Of a DNA stretch of 64,000 nt, positions 43,885 through 51,976 are shown in pieces. The notes below the pieces were generated by a model that ran no database searches, was not told the DNA's origin, and saw only the letters and a list, made by a program, of their open reading frames with translations. Source of the DNA: Phytoactinopolyspora alkaliphila (GTDB lineage: Bacteria > Actinomycetota > Actinomycetes > Jiangellales > Jiangellaceae); contig NZ_JAAGOB010000007.1 in the NCBI RefSeq assembly GCF_010550695.1, forward strand, positions 124,001 to 188,000, in the 5' to 3' direction. Numbering within the stretch: position 1 is the stretch's first letter; each line of letters opens with the position of its first letter. A program made the position numbers and the translations under genes.

Positions 43885-44510
43885 TGAGTACGCAGGAGAT
43901 GGACGGGCGGTTGCCAGAGGACGGCGTCCGCGACGCCGATATCGGGCAGCGGCTGCGCGCCGCCCGCCGCGAGCGCAAGCGCAGCCTGCAGTTCGTCGCC
44001 GATGCGGCGGGGTTGTCGAAGAGCTTCATCAGCCAGCTGGAGCTCGGCCAGTCCGCGGCGTCGCTCGGCACCCTGAAACGCATCTGCGCCGTGCTGGACA
44101 TCCCCGTGTGGGCACTGCTGGACGACGCGCCGGCCAACGGCACGGAGGGCCAGGACGATGCCGAAGGACGGGCCCGGGTGAGTGTGGTGCGCAGCCACCA
44201 GCGCAAGGTGCGCCGGCCGTCGGGATCCTCCACCGAGATCTCCCTGCTGACCCCGGACCTCAACCGGAAGATCGAGGTCACACTGAGTGTGGTCCAGCCC
44301 GGCGAGGGTTACGGTCATGAGCCGTACACGCACCGCGGCGAGGAGTTCGGCCTGGTCCTCTCCGGGACCTACGAGGTGACCGTGGACGGCGTGGCGCACG
44401 TGCTGGAAGCGGGTGACAGCATCTATCTGCCCAGCCACCTGCCTCACCGCACCCGCGCTCTGGGTGACGTGCCGGTCACCACCTTCTGGGTGGTGACCCC
44501 GCCGTCCTGA
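43884..44510 (+). CDS. XRE-family regulator with cupin domain, copy 2
   Basis: The 208-residue protein resembles copy 1 throughout. Its helix-turn-helix is GQRLRAARRERKRSLQFVAD with AGLSKSFISQLELGQ. The cupin (YGHEPYTHRGEEFGLVLSGT, HVLEAGDSIYLPSHLPHRTRA) keeps the His-x-Glu and late His positions that bind metal. The two genes are coupled by TGATG, so a hetero-oligomer of one metal-binding and one metal-free cupin is possible. Targets probably include the peptide operon and the convergent large GGT gene. Confidence 0.88.
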   Translation: MSTQEMDGRLPEDGVRDADIGQRLRAARRERKRSLQFVADAAGLSKSFISQLELGQSAASLGTLKRICAVLDIPVWALLDDAPANGTEGQDDAEGRARVSVVRSHQRKVRRPSGSSTEISLLTPDLNRKIEVTLSVVQPGEGYGHEPYTHRGEEFGLVLSGTYEVTVDGVAHVLEAGDSIYLPSHLPHRTRALGDVPVTTFWVVTPPS

Positions 44511-44524
44511 GCGCCGCCCCGCTT

Positions 44525-44584
44525 CCCCGTAATCATTGGCTTTTCGCCACCTGATCGTGTGCACGATAGCCAATGATCACGGGG
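44525..44584. terminator. 17-bp-stem hairpin between convergent genes
   Basis: CCCCGTAATCATTGGCT (44525-44541) pairs with AGCCAATGATCACGGGG (44568-44584) with one mismatch. An inner ATCGTG/CACGAT stem lies in the loop. It sits between the convergent XRE gene and large GGT gene and may end transcription from both sides. Its arm sequence style recurs at 51032-51082. Confidence 0.55.
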
Positions 44585-44603
44585 AGTGGGCGTGCGTGGC
44601 GGT

Positions 44604-47600
44604 TCAGGGAGATGGAGTCTCGACCATCGCGCTGCCGCCGCCGCGCCGCATGGGCTCCGAGACCGCCTGGACGCGTCCGTCGGGCAGGAAAGCCACCGCG
44701 TTGACCGCCCCGATGCCGTAGCTGAGCCCGGTGACGAAGAAGTCGTGCCCGCGTTCTCGCAGCGCCTGATACTCCGGCTCGAGCGTGAACTCCGGCTCGA
44801 CCAGCGTCTGCCCGAGGGCGCTGTGGTTGCGCTGGCTCAGGCGTGGCGCCGCCACGGCGTCGGGCAGTGACATCCCGAGGTCCAGCGTGTTGATCAGGAC
44901 CTGGAGGACCGTGGTGACGATGGTCCCGCCGCCGGGTGAGCCGAGGGCCATGACCGGCTCCCCGTTGTGCATGACGATGGTGGGCGCCTGCGTGCTCACC
45001 GGGCGCATGCCGCCGCGCGGTCCGTTCGGGTGCCCGACGGGTGCGTTGGTGGGGGTTCGCCCGCTGAGCTCGTTGTTGAGCAGGAAGCCGTAACCAGGGA
45101 CCACCATGCCGTTGCCGCCGATGGCGCTGAGCGTGTGCGTGTAGGCGACCACGTTCCCGTCGGCGTCGGTCACGGTCAGGTGAATGGTGGAGTGGCTGGC
45201 GTCCTCGGCATCCGGATCGTCGCCGACGCTCGTCCCGCCCGCCGTGGTGCCCGCCGTGGTGCCCGATGTCTGACTGCTGGCGGCCGGCGGATGGCTGTCG
45301 CGGATCGCGTCGTGGTCGAAGAGAGTTAAATCCTCCAGGAGAAACTCGCCACCGCTGCCGCTGCCGGTCGACTCGATGCCGCCGATCATGAGCGAACCCG
45401 GCTCGGTCACCTCGAGATCAGTGCGCTGGAACGTCCAGTCCAGTGGTTCGGGGTCGCCGTCGTCCCACACCCGGGCACTGATGCCGTTGCCGTTGACCCG
45501 GAACCGCAGCCACAGCGCGCCGGTGGAAAGGTCCCGGCGAGTACTGGTGAGGGTGTACGGCGAATTGCCGTGCCGGACACGCAGGAGGCGGACGTTGTCC
45601 ACGGCCGGGTCGGTGGTGGAGCGGATCTCGATGCCGTAGCCGTAGTTGGGTGCCACCAGCGTGTTCCACTCGTCGCCGCGTAGCCACAGGCGCAGCCGCC
45701 GGTCGTCGCCGAGATCGCGAACGTTGACCTTCACGAGCAATTCGCTGTCCAGCAGTTCCGGGGTGAGGGACTGGGCGCGGGCATAGGAGTACCTCGACGT
45801 GTCCAGGCTGAGCCGGCCCACTTCGTCCTGGACGTCGATCGCCGCGCCGACACCGGGATTGCTGGCGCCGTTGCCGAACTGCGTGCTGAACAGGCCGGTG
45901 GAGTCCCACGTGGAGTCGTCGGCCACTCCGGCGAACGGCTCCCGAATGGCCGCCGGGTCCAGCTCGGTGACCCGCACGTCGTCGACGCTGAAACCACCGC
46001 CGGACGACGCTCCGCTGAGCTCGATCCCCGCCACGAGCAGGCTGCCGCTGCCGCTCACGCTGGTGTCGGTGAGCTCGCCGGTCCATTCCTGTCGCGGTTC
46101 CGGCTCGTCGTCGGGCCAGATCCGCATTGTGAGCTGGTCGCCGTCGACGCTGAAACGCAGCCACTGCCAGTCGGTGCTGCGGACGTGTGGGAAGGAGGCC
46201 AGCCCGTGCACGGCGTTGCCGTCGCGGGTGCGGATGAAGCGTACGGTGTCGTCGGCGCTGTTGATCTCGACGGCGTAACCGTTGTGCGGCGACGTCGAGT
46301 TGTTCCACTCGTCGGAGCGCAGCCAGAAGCGCAGCCGCCGGTCACCGCCGAAGTCGTCGATCTTGAACCGGACCAGGAGCTCACTGTTCGCGGTGGGTGT
46401 CATCGACGAGTCCGCCCTGGCGTAGGAGTATTGCCCGGGGTCGAGATGTATCTCGCCGGTCTCGCCCTGGATCTCGACGCTGCTCGCCGTTCCCGCGCTA
46501 TTGGTGGTGGTGAATGCGTCGTCGGCGGCCCACGACGAGCCGTTGGCGAGACCGGAGAAGTCCGTATTCAGAGCGTTGCCGCCGGCGGCGGGGAGAATCG
46601 CGACGGGGTGGTTCGGGTCGGCGTCGAACGGCCACGGGTCGGCCGGATTGATCACCCGCTGTACGCCATTCTCGGTGATGCGCTGCCGCACCTGCTCGGC
46701 GTAGTTGTCACTGAGCAGGCCGTCCACCGGGATGGTGCCGCTGTAGGTGGTGGGATCGCCGAGGTACGCCCCCTGGTCGGCGAAGGCGTGCCGGGAGGCC
46801 TCCAGATAGTAGTGCAGCGCTTCCTCGGGTGCGGCAGCCGCGAGATCGTAACCTTCGAGGATCTTCAGGGCCTGGCCGACCGTTGTTCCGCCCGACGACG
46901 ACGGCGGCGCGCCGTAGACCTGATAGCCGCGGTAGTCGACGCTGACCGGCTGGTACTGGTAGGTCTGGTAGCCGGTGAAGTCGGTGAGCGCGAGATCCCC
47001 CTCGAGGACGTCGAACGGGGGAGTGGGTACCGTCTCCGGATCGTTGATGGTGTCCACCACGGCGTCGGCGATCTCGCCGTCGTAGAAGACCGTGCTGCCG
47101 TGGTCGGCGATCAGCTCCAGTGTCGCGGCCAGGTCAGCGTTCGTGACCAGCGAGCCCACCGCCGGCACCGCGCAGCCGGAATCCAGGTAGATCGCAGCAG
47201 TTGCTGGGAAGATGCAGAAGCGGTCCGCGTTCTCGGATACCTCGCGGATGTAGTTCTCGTCGGCGATGAATCCGCTGGCCGCGACGTCGATCGCCGGCTG
47301 AAGGATGTCCTCAAAGGTCAGCACGCCGGAGCCGTAGTCGGCGATCGCCTCCTCCCAGGCCTTGACCACGCCGGGGACGCCGAACGCCGGGCCGCTGTTG
47401 GTTCGCACCTCCTCGTCGTAGTCCTCGCCGGTCAGGGGATCGACGAGGGCGTTCTCGTCGAAAGACGCTGCCCCGGCGCTGCGGTGGTCGATGACGACGA
47501 ACTCGTCGGTGTCCTCGAGGTAGATGTGCAGGTATCCGCCGCCGCCGATGCCTCCGGAGAACGGTCGGACGACGCTTTGCACGGCGGAGGCGGTGATGGC

Positions 47601-47825
47601 CGCATCGATGGCGTTGCCTCCGGCATCGAGCGCGTCCATGGCGGCCTGGGTGGCGAGCGGGTGTTCGGTCGCCGCGGCGCCGCCGTATCCGGTGGCCGTC
47701 GGCGACTGTGGGTAGGGCGGCGGATCGGCCGCGGATGGCACGGCGGCGATGAACGAGGTGGCCAGGAGGGCGCCGGCGGGGAGAAGGGAGAGTGGGGCGA
47801 AGGTCAACGGGCGGTTTCTGCGCAT
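44604..47825 (-). CDS. ggt: Large secreted gamma-glutamyltransferase 2 with two inserted modules
   Basis: The protein has 1073 residues from the ATG at 47825 (AAGGAC upstream). A signal peptide (residues about 1-33, ending FIAAVPSAAD) directs export. The large-subunit part has GGNAIDAAITASAVQSVVRP. At about residue 417 two related modules of some 200 residues begin (417-625 and 627-842), each with YSYARA, SELLV, RRLR-WLR-DEWN and a GIE-SG end. The autoprocessing Thr880 in HSTIHLTV and small-subunit PVSTQAPTIV and SPGGGTIVTTVLQ follow. Ordinary GGTs have about 580 residues. The modules look like concanavalin/LamG-like beta sandwiches and may bind glycans or cell wall. Confidence 0.9.
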   Translation of the reverse strand: MRRNRPLTFAPLSLLPAGALLATSFIAAVPSAADPPPYPQSPTATGYGGAAATEHPLATQAAMDALDAGGNAIDAAITASAVQSVVRPFSGGIGGGGYLHIYLEDTDEFVVIDHRSAGAASFDENALVDPLTGEDYDEEVRTNSGPAFGVPGVVKAWEEAIADYGSGVLTFEDILQPAIDVAASGFIADENYIREVSENADRFCIFPATAAIYLDSGCAVPAVGSLVTNADLAATLELIADHGSTVFYDGEIADAVVDTINDPETVPTPPFDVLEGDLALTDFTGYQTYQYQPVSVDYRGYQVYGAPPSSSGGTTVGQALKILEGYDLAAAAPEEALHYYLEASRHAFADQGAYLGDPTTYSGTIPVDGLLSDNYAEQVRQRITENGVQRVINPADPWPFDADPNHPVAILPAAGGNALNTDFSGLANGSSWAADDAFTTTNSAGTASSVEIQGETGEIHLDPGQYSYARADSSMTPTANSELLVRFKIDDFGGDRRLRFWLRSDEWNNSTSPHNGYAVEINSADDTVRFIRTRDGNAVHGLASFPHVRSTDWQWLRFSVDGDQLTMRIWPDDEPEPRQEWTGELTDTSVSGSGSLLVAGIELSGASSGGGFSVDDVRVTELDPAAIREPFAGVADDSTWDSTGLFSTQFGNGASNPGVGAAIDVQDEVGRLSLDTSRYSYARAQSLTPELLDSELLVKVNVRDLGDDRRLRLWLRGDEWNTLVAPNYGYGIEIRSTTDPAVDNVRLLRVRHGNSPYTLTSTRRDLSTGALWLRFRVNGNGISARVWDDGDPEPLDWTFQRTDLEVTEPGSLMIGGIESTGSGSGGEFLLEDLTLFDHDAIRDSHPPAASSQTSGTTAGTTAGGTSVGDDPDAEDASHSTIHLTVTDADGNVVAYTHTLSAIGGNGMVVPGYGFLLNNELSGRTPTNAPVGHPNGPRGGMRPVSTQAPTIVMHNGEPVMALGSPGGGTIVTTVLQVLINTLDLGMSLPDAVAAPRLSQRNHSALGQTLVEPEFTLEPEYQALRERGHDFFVTGLSYGIGAVNAVAFLPDGRVQAVSEPMRRGGGSAMVETPSP

Positions 47826-47895
47826 CGTCGGTCCTTGCATCAGCCGTCGGGTCGCATGACCAGACGGGACGGGATGGGCGTGCGGCCGCGTGATC

Positions 47896-47924
47896 AATGT
47901 ACGGTTACACTTAACTCATGTCAA
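47896..47924 (-). promoter_or_regulatory. Sigma70-type promoter of the large GGT gene
   Basis: Minus strand TTGACA (47924-47919), a 17-bp spacer, TACATT (47901-47896). This is the best housekeeping-type promoter in the window. Start codon at 47825. Confidence 0.7.
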
Positions 47925-47961
47925 TGGTCACTGGACTCATACGCGTGCCCATGACGCCGTG

Positions 47962-48003
47962 CGTCCTGCATGCCGAGTGCTCTAGGCCACGGTGTGCAGG
48001 ACG
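47962..48003. terminator. Hairpin downstream of the helicase gene
   Basis: CGTCCTGCA (47962-47970) and TGCAGGACG (47995-48003) pair perfectly over 9 bp with a 24-nt loop. It lies 18 bp beyond the helicase stop and may end that transcript. Confidence 0.4.
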
Positions 48004-48020
48004 TAAGGGATCGGTGCGAC

Positions 48021-51002
48021 TCAGGACCAGGCCACGCGCAGGCGGGTGGTGGCGGAGAACGGGTCCTGCCCCCGGTGGGTGACCAGGATGCCTTCACCCT
48101 CGGGCGTAGCCGTGCGTACGGCCTCGCCACGGCTGACCCAGGTGTGCCATGCCGTGACGAAATGCCGGACCCGCGCGCCGTTGGTGCAGAGCACCGACGG
48201 CACCGCGTGGTAGACGACGTCGTTAGGCGCGGCCGTCTCCTCCAGCCACTGCCGCCCTGCTTCGCGCAGAGCGGCGTCGTCCTCCGGGACAGGCGGCGAG
48301 ATGTAGCGCGGAACGACGTACCGCGGTGCGGTCAGCGGGGAGAGCACTTCGTCGAGGGCCGTGGTGAACAGCTGTGACGATGTGGTGCCGACGCCCTCGA
48401 GCGCGATCCGGTAGGAGCCGTCGCGATCCACGCCGACGCGCACGGCCGTCGCACCGTGGGAGGACAGGCCGGCGAGCTTCAGGGCGTCGGCGACGGCGTA
48501 GGCGAAGGTCAGCGGCTCCGGGCCTGACGCCAGTTCGGCGAGTTCGCGCCCGCCCGCGAGCAGGACGGCCTGGAACCGGCGGTGCCGATGCCACCAGGCC
48601 ACGATAGCGACGACGATGCCCACGGCCACTAGCCACCAGATGCCGGTCGCTGCCGCGGCGATGCTCAGGGCGACACCGAGCGCGGTACCGCCGACGGCTA
48701 ACGCCGGTCCTGGCGTGTGCAGCCAGCCGGGACGGGTGGGACCGTGCGGACCGGGAACGGTCGATGGCGGAACCGGGCGCGGCAGTTCCTCGATCACATC
48801 GAGCCGAGACCGCCGTCCCGCGGTTACCCGGATCGTGTGCACGAGCTCATCGCGATACGGAGCGCCGACGTTCCACAGCTCGCGGACCCGCGGCCGGTCC
48901 CGGGCCCGGTCCAGCATCGTCGCGTTCATGGCGTCGAACTCGGAGACCGGCGGCGGCTCGTACGGCGAAAGGCCAGGGTCGACGTGGCCGACGCCCGAGG
49001 CGATCTCACCGGAGTCCGTCACACCGAAGTAGCCGTGGTGCTTGCGGACGAAGCGTTCCCAGTCGCTGGTGCCACCGGGATGCTCGTCCGAGACGCAAAC
49101 CACCGTCCATGTGTTGGCCGACTTCTCCGGCCACGTCGGGTCCACGCGGAGCGCGCGGCCGCGGGTCTGCACCACAGCGGTCGGCGTGGTGGCAGTGGTC
49201 AGGTCGACGAGCGTGTTGACACCCTTGGCATCCCAGCCTTCGCCCAGCAGTGCGCGCGTGCCGACGAGGATCCGGGCCTCGCCGGTTTCGTAGAAGCGGG
49301 TGACGAGCGGAACCCACTGACGGGAACGCCACCGGCCGGTGATCTCGACCATGCCGTCCGCATCGGACGGGATGTCGTCGAGCTCGAGCCGCGGCGCGTG
49401 CTCGGCTACGAAGGCGACGAGCTTGCGGGCCGTGAGCGCGTGCGCCGCGACGGTGCGCCCGGTGATGAGCACGGGCTCAAGTAGAGTGGTGCGTGGGTCG
49501 GCGAGAAGGTTTGCCAGGACCAGTCGGGCCGATCCGGCCTGGGCGTCGAGCACGCCCCGCAGCCTGGCCGGCAGCGTGGCCGTGGCCCGCTCGTGATCGC
49601 AGAGGACGAGAGCCCGAAGCCGGCCGCCCAGGCTGTCGGCCTCGGCAGCGAGGATCTCCACGGTGGCAGTGGTCTTGGCTTCGCTGCGGGCCAGGACCCG
49701 GTCCACCGGTGACCTCCCGCGCCGGATCCCGCGGGTAGTGAGCTGGTAGCCGACGCTGGGCAGCGCGGCGCGAATCTCTTCCAGGAGCGCCGCGTCACGC
49801 GGATCCGGGGACGGTAAGAGACAGCCTTTGACGTAGTCCCCGAGCAGCGCGACCCAATCCTCGGCGGTGGGCCGGTGGCGGTGCTCCTCGCGCATGGTTG
49901 AGCCTGGCGGCAGCCGGAGCAGATCGGCGTGGTGGAAGCGCATCGCGGCGGCGGCCAGGCCGGGACTGTCTCGCTCCAGGCGGGACCACTCGAGCGCGAG
50001 CGTCTCGGGCCGGGGAGGCACGGGGGCAAGGCCGGCGACGGGCACATCATCGGCTTGTCCGGCGGTACTCACGCTTCGGGTGACGAACCGCTGGTCCAGC
50101 CAGGTCAGGAATCCGGTGCCCGCACGGGCAGGGTCGAGAAGGTCTGTCTGCAGTTCGGCGAACCGCTCGGCCTCTTCGGCCAGCCACTGCGCTTCCGACG
50201 ACGCCGGGGTGGTGAACCACGCCAGCTCGGCGAACGGCGCAAGGTGTCCTTCCCGCACTACCGACGGGATGGACGTGCTGTATAGCGGCGCGCCGAACAG
50301 CTGATCCACGAGCGCCGCCTGGTCCGAGCTCAGGGTTTCCGGCGGGGTGCCGGTGAGCCCGATGACATGCGCGTTCGGCAGGTCGTCGAGCAGCTCGGCC
50401 AGGAGCCTTCCCCACACCTCCAGGAGGTGGTGGCACTCGTCCAGGACCAGTGTGATCGGACCGGCGTTCTCGAGCGCGGTGACCAAGGCTCGGCCGTTCT
50501 CGTGGAGCCGGTCGAGCAGGCTGCCCCGGCGTGGCCGTCCGAGCCGGGCCTGATGCTTGTGGCCCTCCTCGTCGACCTCGGCATCCGGGTCGAAGGTCGC
50601 CAGAGACTGGTAGGTAAGCGCTGTGACCAGCGCCGATAGGTCGCGAGTGGTGCCGGCGCGGATCGTGGCCGGCGTGAACGTCTTCCACTCGGAGAGCCAC
50701 TGTCCCTGGATGGCAGTGTTGGGTCCGAAGACCACGATCGGCTGCCCGAGCCGGCGGGCTGCCTCCAGCCCTACCAGTGTCTTGCCGGTGCCGGGCGGAA
50801 GCACCACCCACACCCGTCGCGAGCCGGCGGCCTGGGCCGCCTTGATGGCATCGAGCGCGTGCTGCTGGTGGGTGCGAAACGGCCGCGGGCTGCGGACCTG
50901 CGTCCAGTCGGGCGTCGGCTTGCTCTGCAATCCGGCCGGACGGGCCATGCCATGGGGCATGCCGTCGACTCCCGACGATGGGCCGGTACTGGATCCGGGC
51001 AT
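48021..51002 (-). CDS. Large SF2 DEAD/DEAH-type helicase with a C-terminal membrane segment
   Basis: The product is 993 residues from the ATG at 51002; an ATG at 51038 lies inside a palindrome and is less likely. The helicase core shows Walker A PPGTGKTLV near residue 70, DECHH box (LVLDECHHLLEVW), TGTPPE motif III, GTRALLGEGWDAKG motif V and QTRGRALR motif VI, similar to type III restriction/DISARM-like helicases. A long hydrophobic stretch at residues about 766-803 (ALGVALSIAAAATGIWWLVA) would span the membrane. The remaining 190 residues have no known domain. It stands alone. Confidence 0.85.
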   Translation of the reverse strand: MPGSSTGPSSGVDGMPHGMARPAGLQSKPTPDWTQVRSPRPFRTHQQHALDAIKAAQAAGSRRVWVVLPPGTGKTLVGLEAARRLGQPIVVFGPNTAIQGQWLSEWKTFTPATIRAGTTRDLSALVTALTYQSLATFDPDAEVDEEGHKHQARLGRPRRGSLLDRLHENGRALVTALENAGPITLVLDECHHLLEVWGRLLAELLDDLPNAHVIGLTGTPPETLSSDQAALVDQLFGAPLYSTSIPSVVREGHLAPFAELAWFTTPASSEAQWLAEEAERFAELQTDLLDPARAGTGFLTWLDQRFVTRSVSTAGQADDVPVAGLAPVPPRPETLALEWSRLERDSPGLAAAAMRFHHADLLRLPPGSTMREEHRHRPTAEDWVALLGDYVKGCLLPSPDPRDAALLEEIRAALPSVGYQLTTRGIRRGRSPVDRVLARSEAKTTATVEILAAEADSLGGRLRALVLCDHERATATLPARLRGVLDAQAGSARLVLANLLADPRTTLLEPVLITGRTVAAHALTARKLVAFVAEHAPRLELDDIPSDADGMVEITGRWRSRQWVPLVTRFYETGEARILVGTRALLGEGWDAKGVNTLVDLTTATTPTAVVQTRGRALRVDPTWPEKSANTWTVVCVSDEHPGGTSDWERFVRKHHGYFGVTDSGEIASGVGHVDPGLSPYEPPPVSEFDAMNATMLDRARDRPRVRELWNVGAPYRDELVHTIRVTAGRRSRLDVIEELPRPVPPSTVPGPHGPTRPGWLHTPGPALAVGGTALGVALSIAAAATGIWWLVAVGIVVAIVAWWHRHRRFQAVLLAGGRELAELASGPEPLTFAYAVADALKLAGLSSHGATAVRVGVDRDGSYRIALEGVGTTSSQLFTTALDEVLSPLTAPRYVVPRYISPPVPEDDAALREAGRQWLEETAAPNDVVYHAVPSVLCTNGARVRHFVTAWHTWVSRGEAVRTATPEGEGILVTHRGQDPFSATTRLRVAWS

Positions 51003-51031
51003 GCCCACATCATGCCAAGGCGACCTTGCCG

Positions 51032-51082
51032 TGATCATCGATGGTTTGGCCGGGCCATGACACGTCCAACCATCGATGATCA
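51032..51082. repeat. Perfect 15-bp inverted repeat between divergent genes
   Basis: TGATCATCGATGGTT (51032-51046) and AACCATCGATGATCA (51068-51082) are exact reverse complements 21 bp apart. It lies between the divergent helicase and SDR genes, a normal place for an operator; it also resembles the intergenic hairpin at 44525-44584. Confidence 0.8.
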
Positions 51083-51097
51083 GAGGGAAGGGTTTGG

Positions 51098-51976
51098 GTG
51101 GCAGCCCGTAGGGAACGTGTTGACAGCATGACGTCGATACCTGAGCAGGAGCAGGAGTGGCCCGGCCGTACCGGCCAGATGCGGCCGCACCCGCGGGACG
51201 AGATGGCCGACTACGAGGGACGCGGCCTGCTCGAGGGCCGTACGGCGCTGGTCACCGGCGGTGACTCGGGGATCGGGCGGGCCGTCGCGGTGGCCTTCGC
51301 CAAGGAAGGCGCCAATGTCGGTATCGCCTACCTCGAGGAGGACGAGGACGCCAGGCACACCATCGATCTGGTCAACCAGGCCGGACGGCACGGGCTCGGC
51401 CTGCCGGGTGACCTCTCGACCGCCGATCACTGCCGCGACGTGGTCGCCCGGACCATCGCCGAGTTCGGCCGGCTGGACGTGCTGGTCAACAATGTCGCGT
51501 ACCAGAAGCCGCAGGACTCCCTGGACGAGATCGACGACGAGCAGTGGGACCGCACCTTCCGGACCAACATCCACTCCTACTTCTGGGTCACCAAAGCGGC
51601 GCTGAAGCACCTGCCCGACGGCGGCGCGATCATCAACACGTCGTCCATCAACGGGCTGCGCGGGAACGCGTCGCTGATCGACTACGCCACGACGAAGGGC
51701 GCGATCAACGCATTCACCTACTCGATGGCGCAATCGCTGGCGGACCGGCGGATCCGGGTCAACTGCGTGGCGCCGGGCCCGGTGTGGACGCCGCTGATCC
51801 CGTCGACGCTGCCTCCGGACAGCGTGGAGGACTTCGGCTCGCAGGTGCCGCTGGGGAGGACGTCACACCCGGACGACATCGCGCCGTCGTACGTGTTCTT
51901 CGCCTCCGAGCGGCTCTCCGGCTACTACAGCGGAGAAATCCTGGCACCGGTGGGCGGGGAGATCGTTCACGGCTGA
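51098..51976 (+). CDS. SDR-family oxidoreductase (YhdF/YdaD-like stress SDR)
   Basis: The 292-residue SDR has an N-terminal extension (PGRTGQMRPHPRDEMADYEG) before the Rossmann motif TGGDSGIGRAVAVAFA, then LVNNVAYQ, the catalytic Ser (NTSSINGLRG) and YATTKGA in the YxxxK position. The N-terminal extension with Q-x-P-x-P is typical of stress-linked SDRs in actinobacteria and Bacillus. GTG 51098 with GAGGGAAGG upstream is chosen; ATG 51128 is possible. A close relative lies at 59575-60450. It converges on the CtaG-like gene, overlapping it by 10 bp. Confidence 0.88.
   Translation: MAARRERVDSMTSIPEQEQEWPGRTGQMRPHPRDEMADYEGRGLLEGRTALVTGGDSGIGRAVAVAFAKEGANVGIAYLEEDEDARHTIDLVNQAGRHGLGLPGDLSTADHCRDVVARTIAEFGRLDVLVNNVAYQKPQDSLDEIDDEQWDRTFRTNIHSYFWVTKAALKHLPDGGAIINTSSINGLRGNASLIDYATTKGAINAFTYSMAQSLADRRIRVNCVAPGPVWTPLIPSTLPPDSVEDFGSQVPLGRTSHPDDIAPSYVFFASERLSGYYSGEILAPVGGEIVHG

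Noticed and set aside
44604-47825. Intein inside the large gamma-glutamyltransferase
   Set aside because: The inserted part is two related modules without the splice-junction Cys/Ser start, the B-block histidine or a terminal His-Asn, and it sits in a linker rather than in an active-site motif.
46185-47954. A 589-codon plus-strand frame opposite the large gamma-glutamyltransferase
   Set aside because: It is antisense to a recognised enzyme, has no domain motif and no ribosome site; treated as a shadow.
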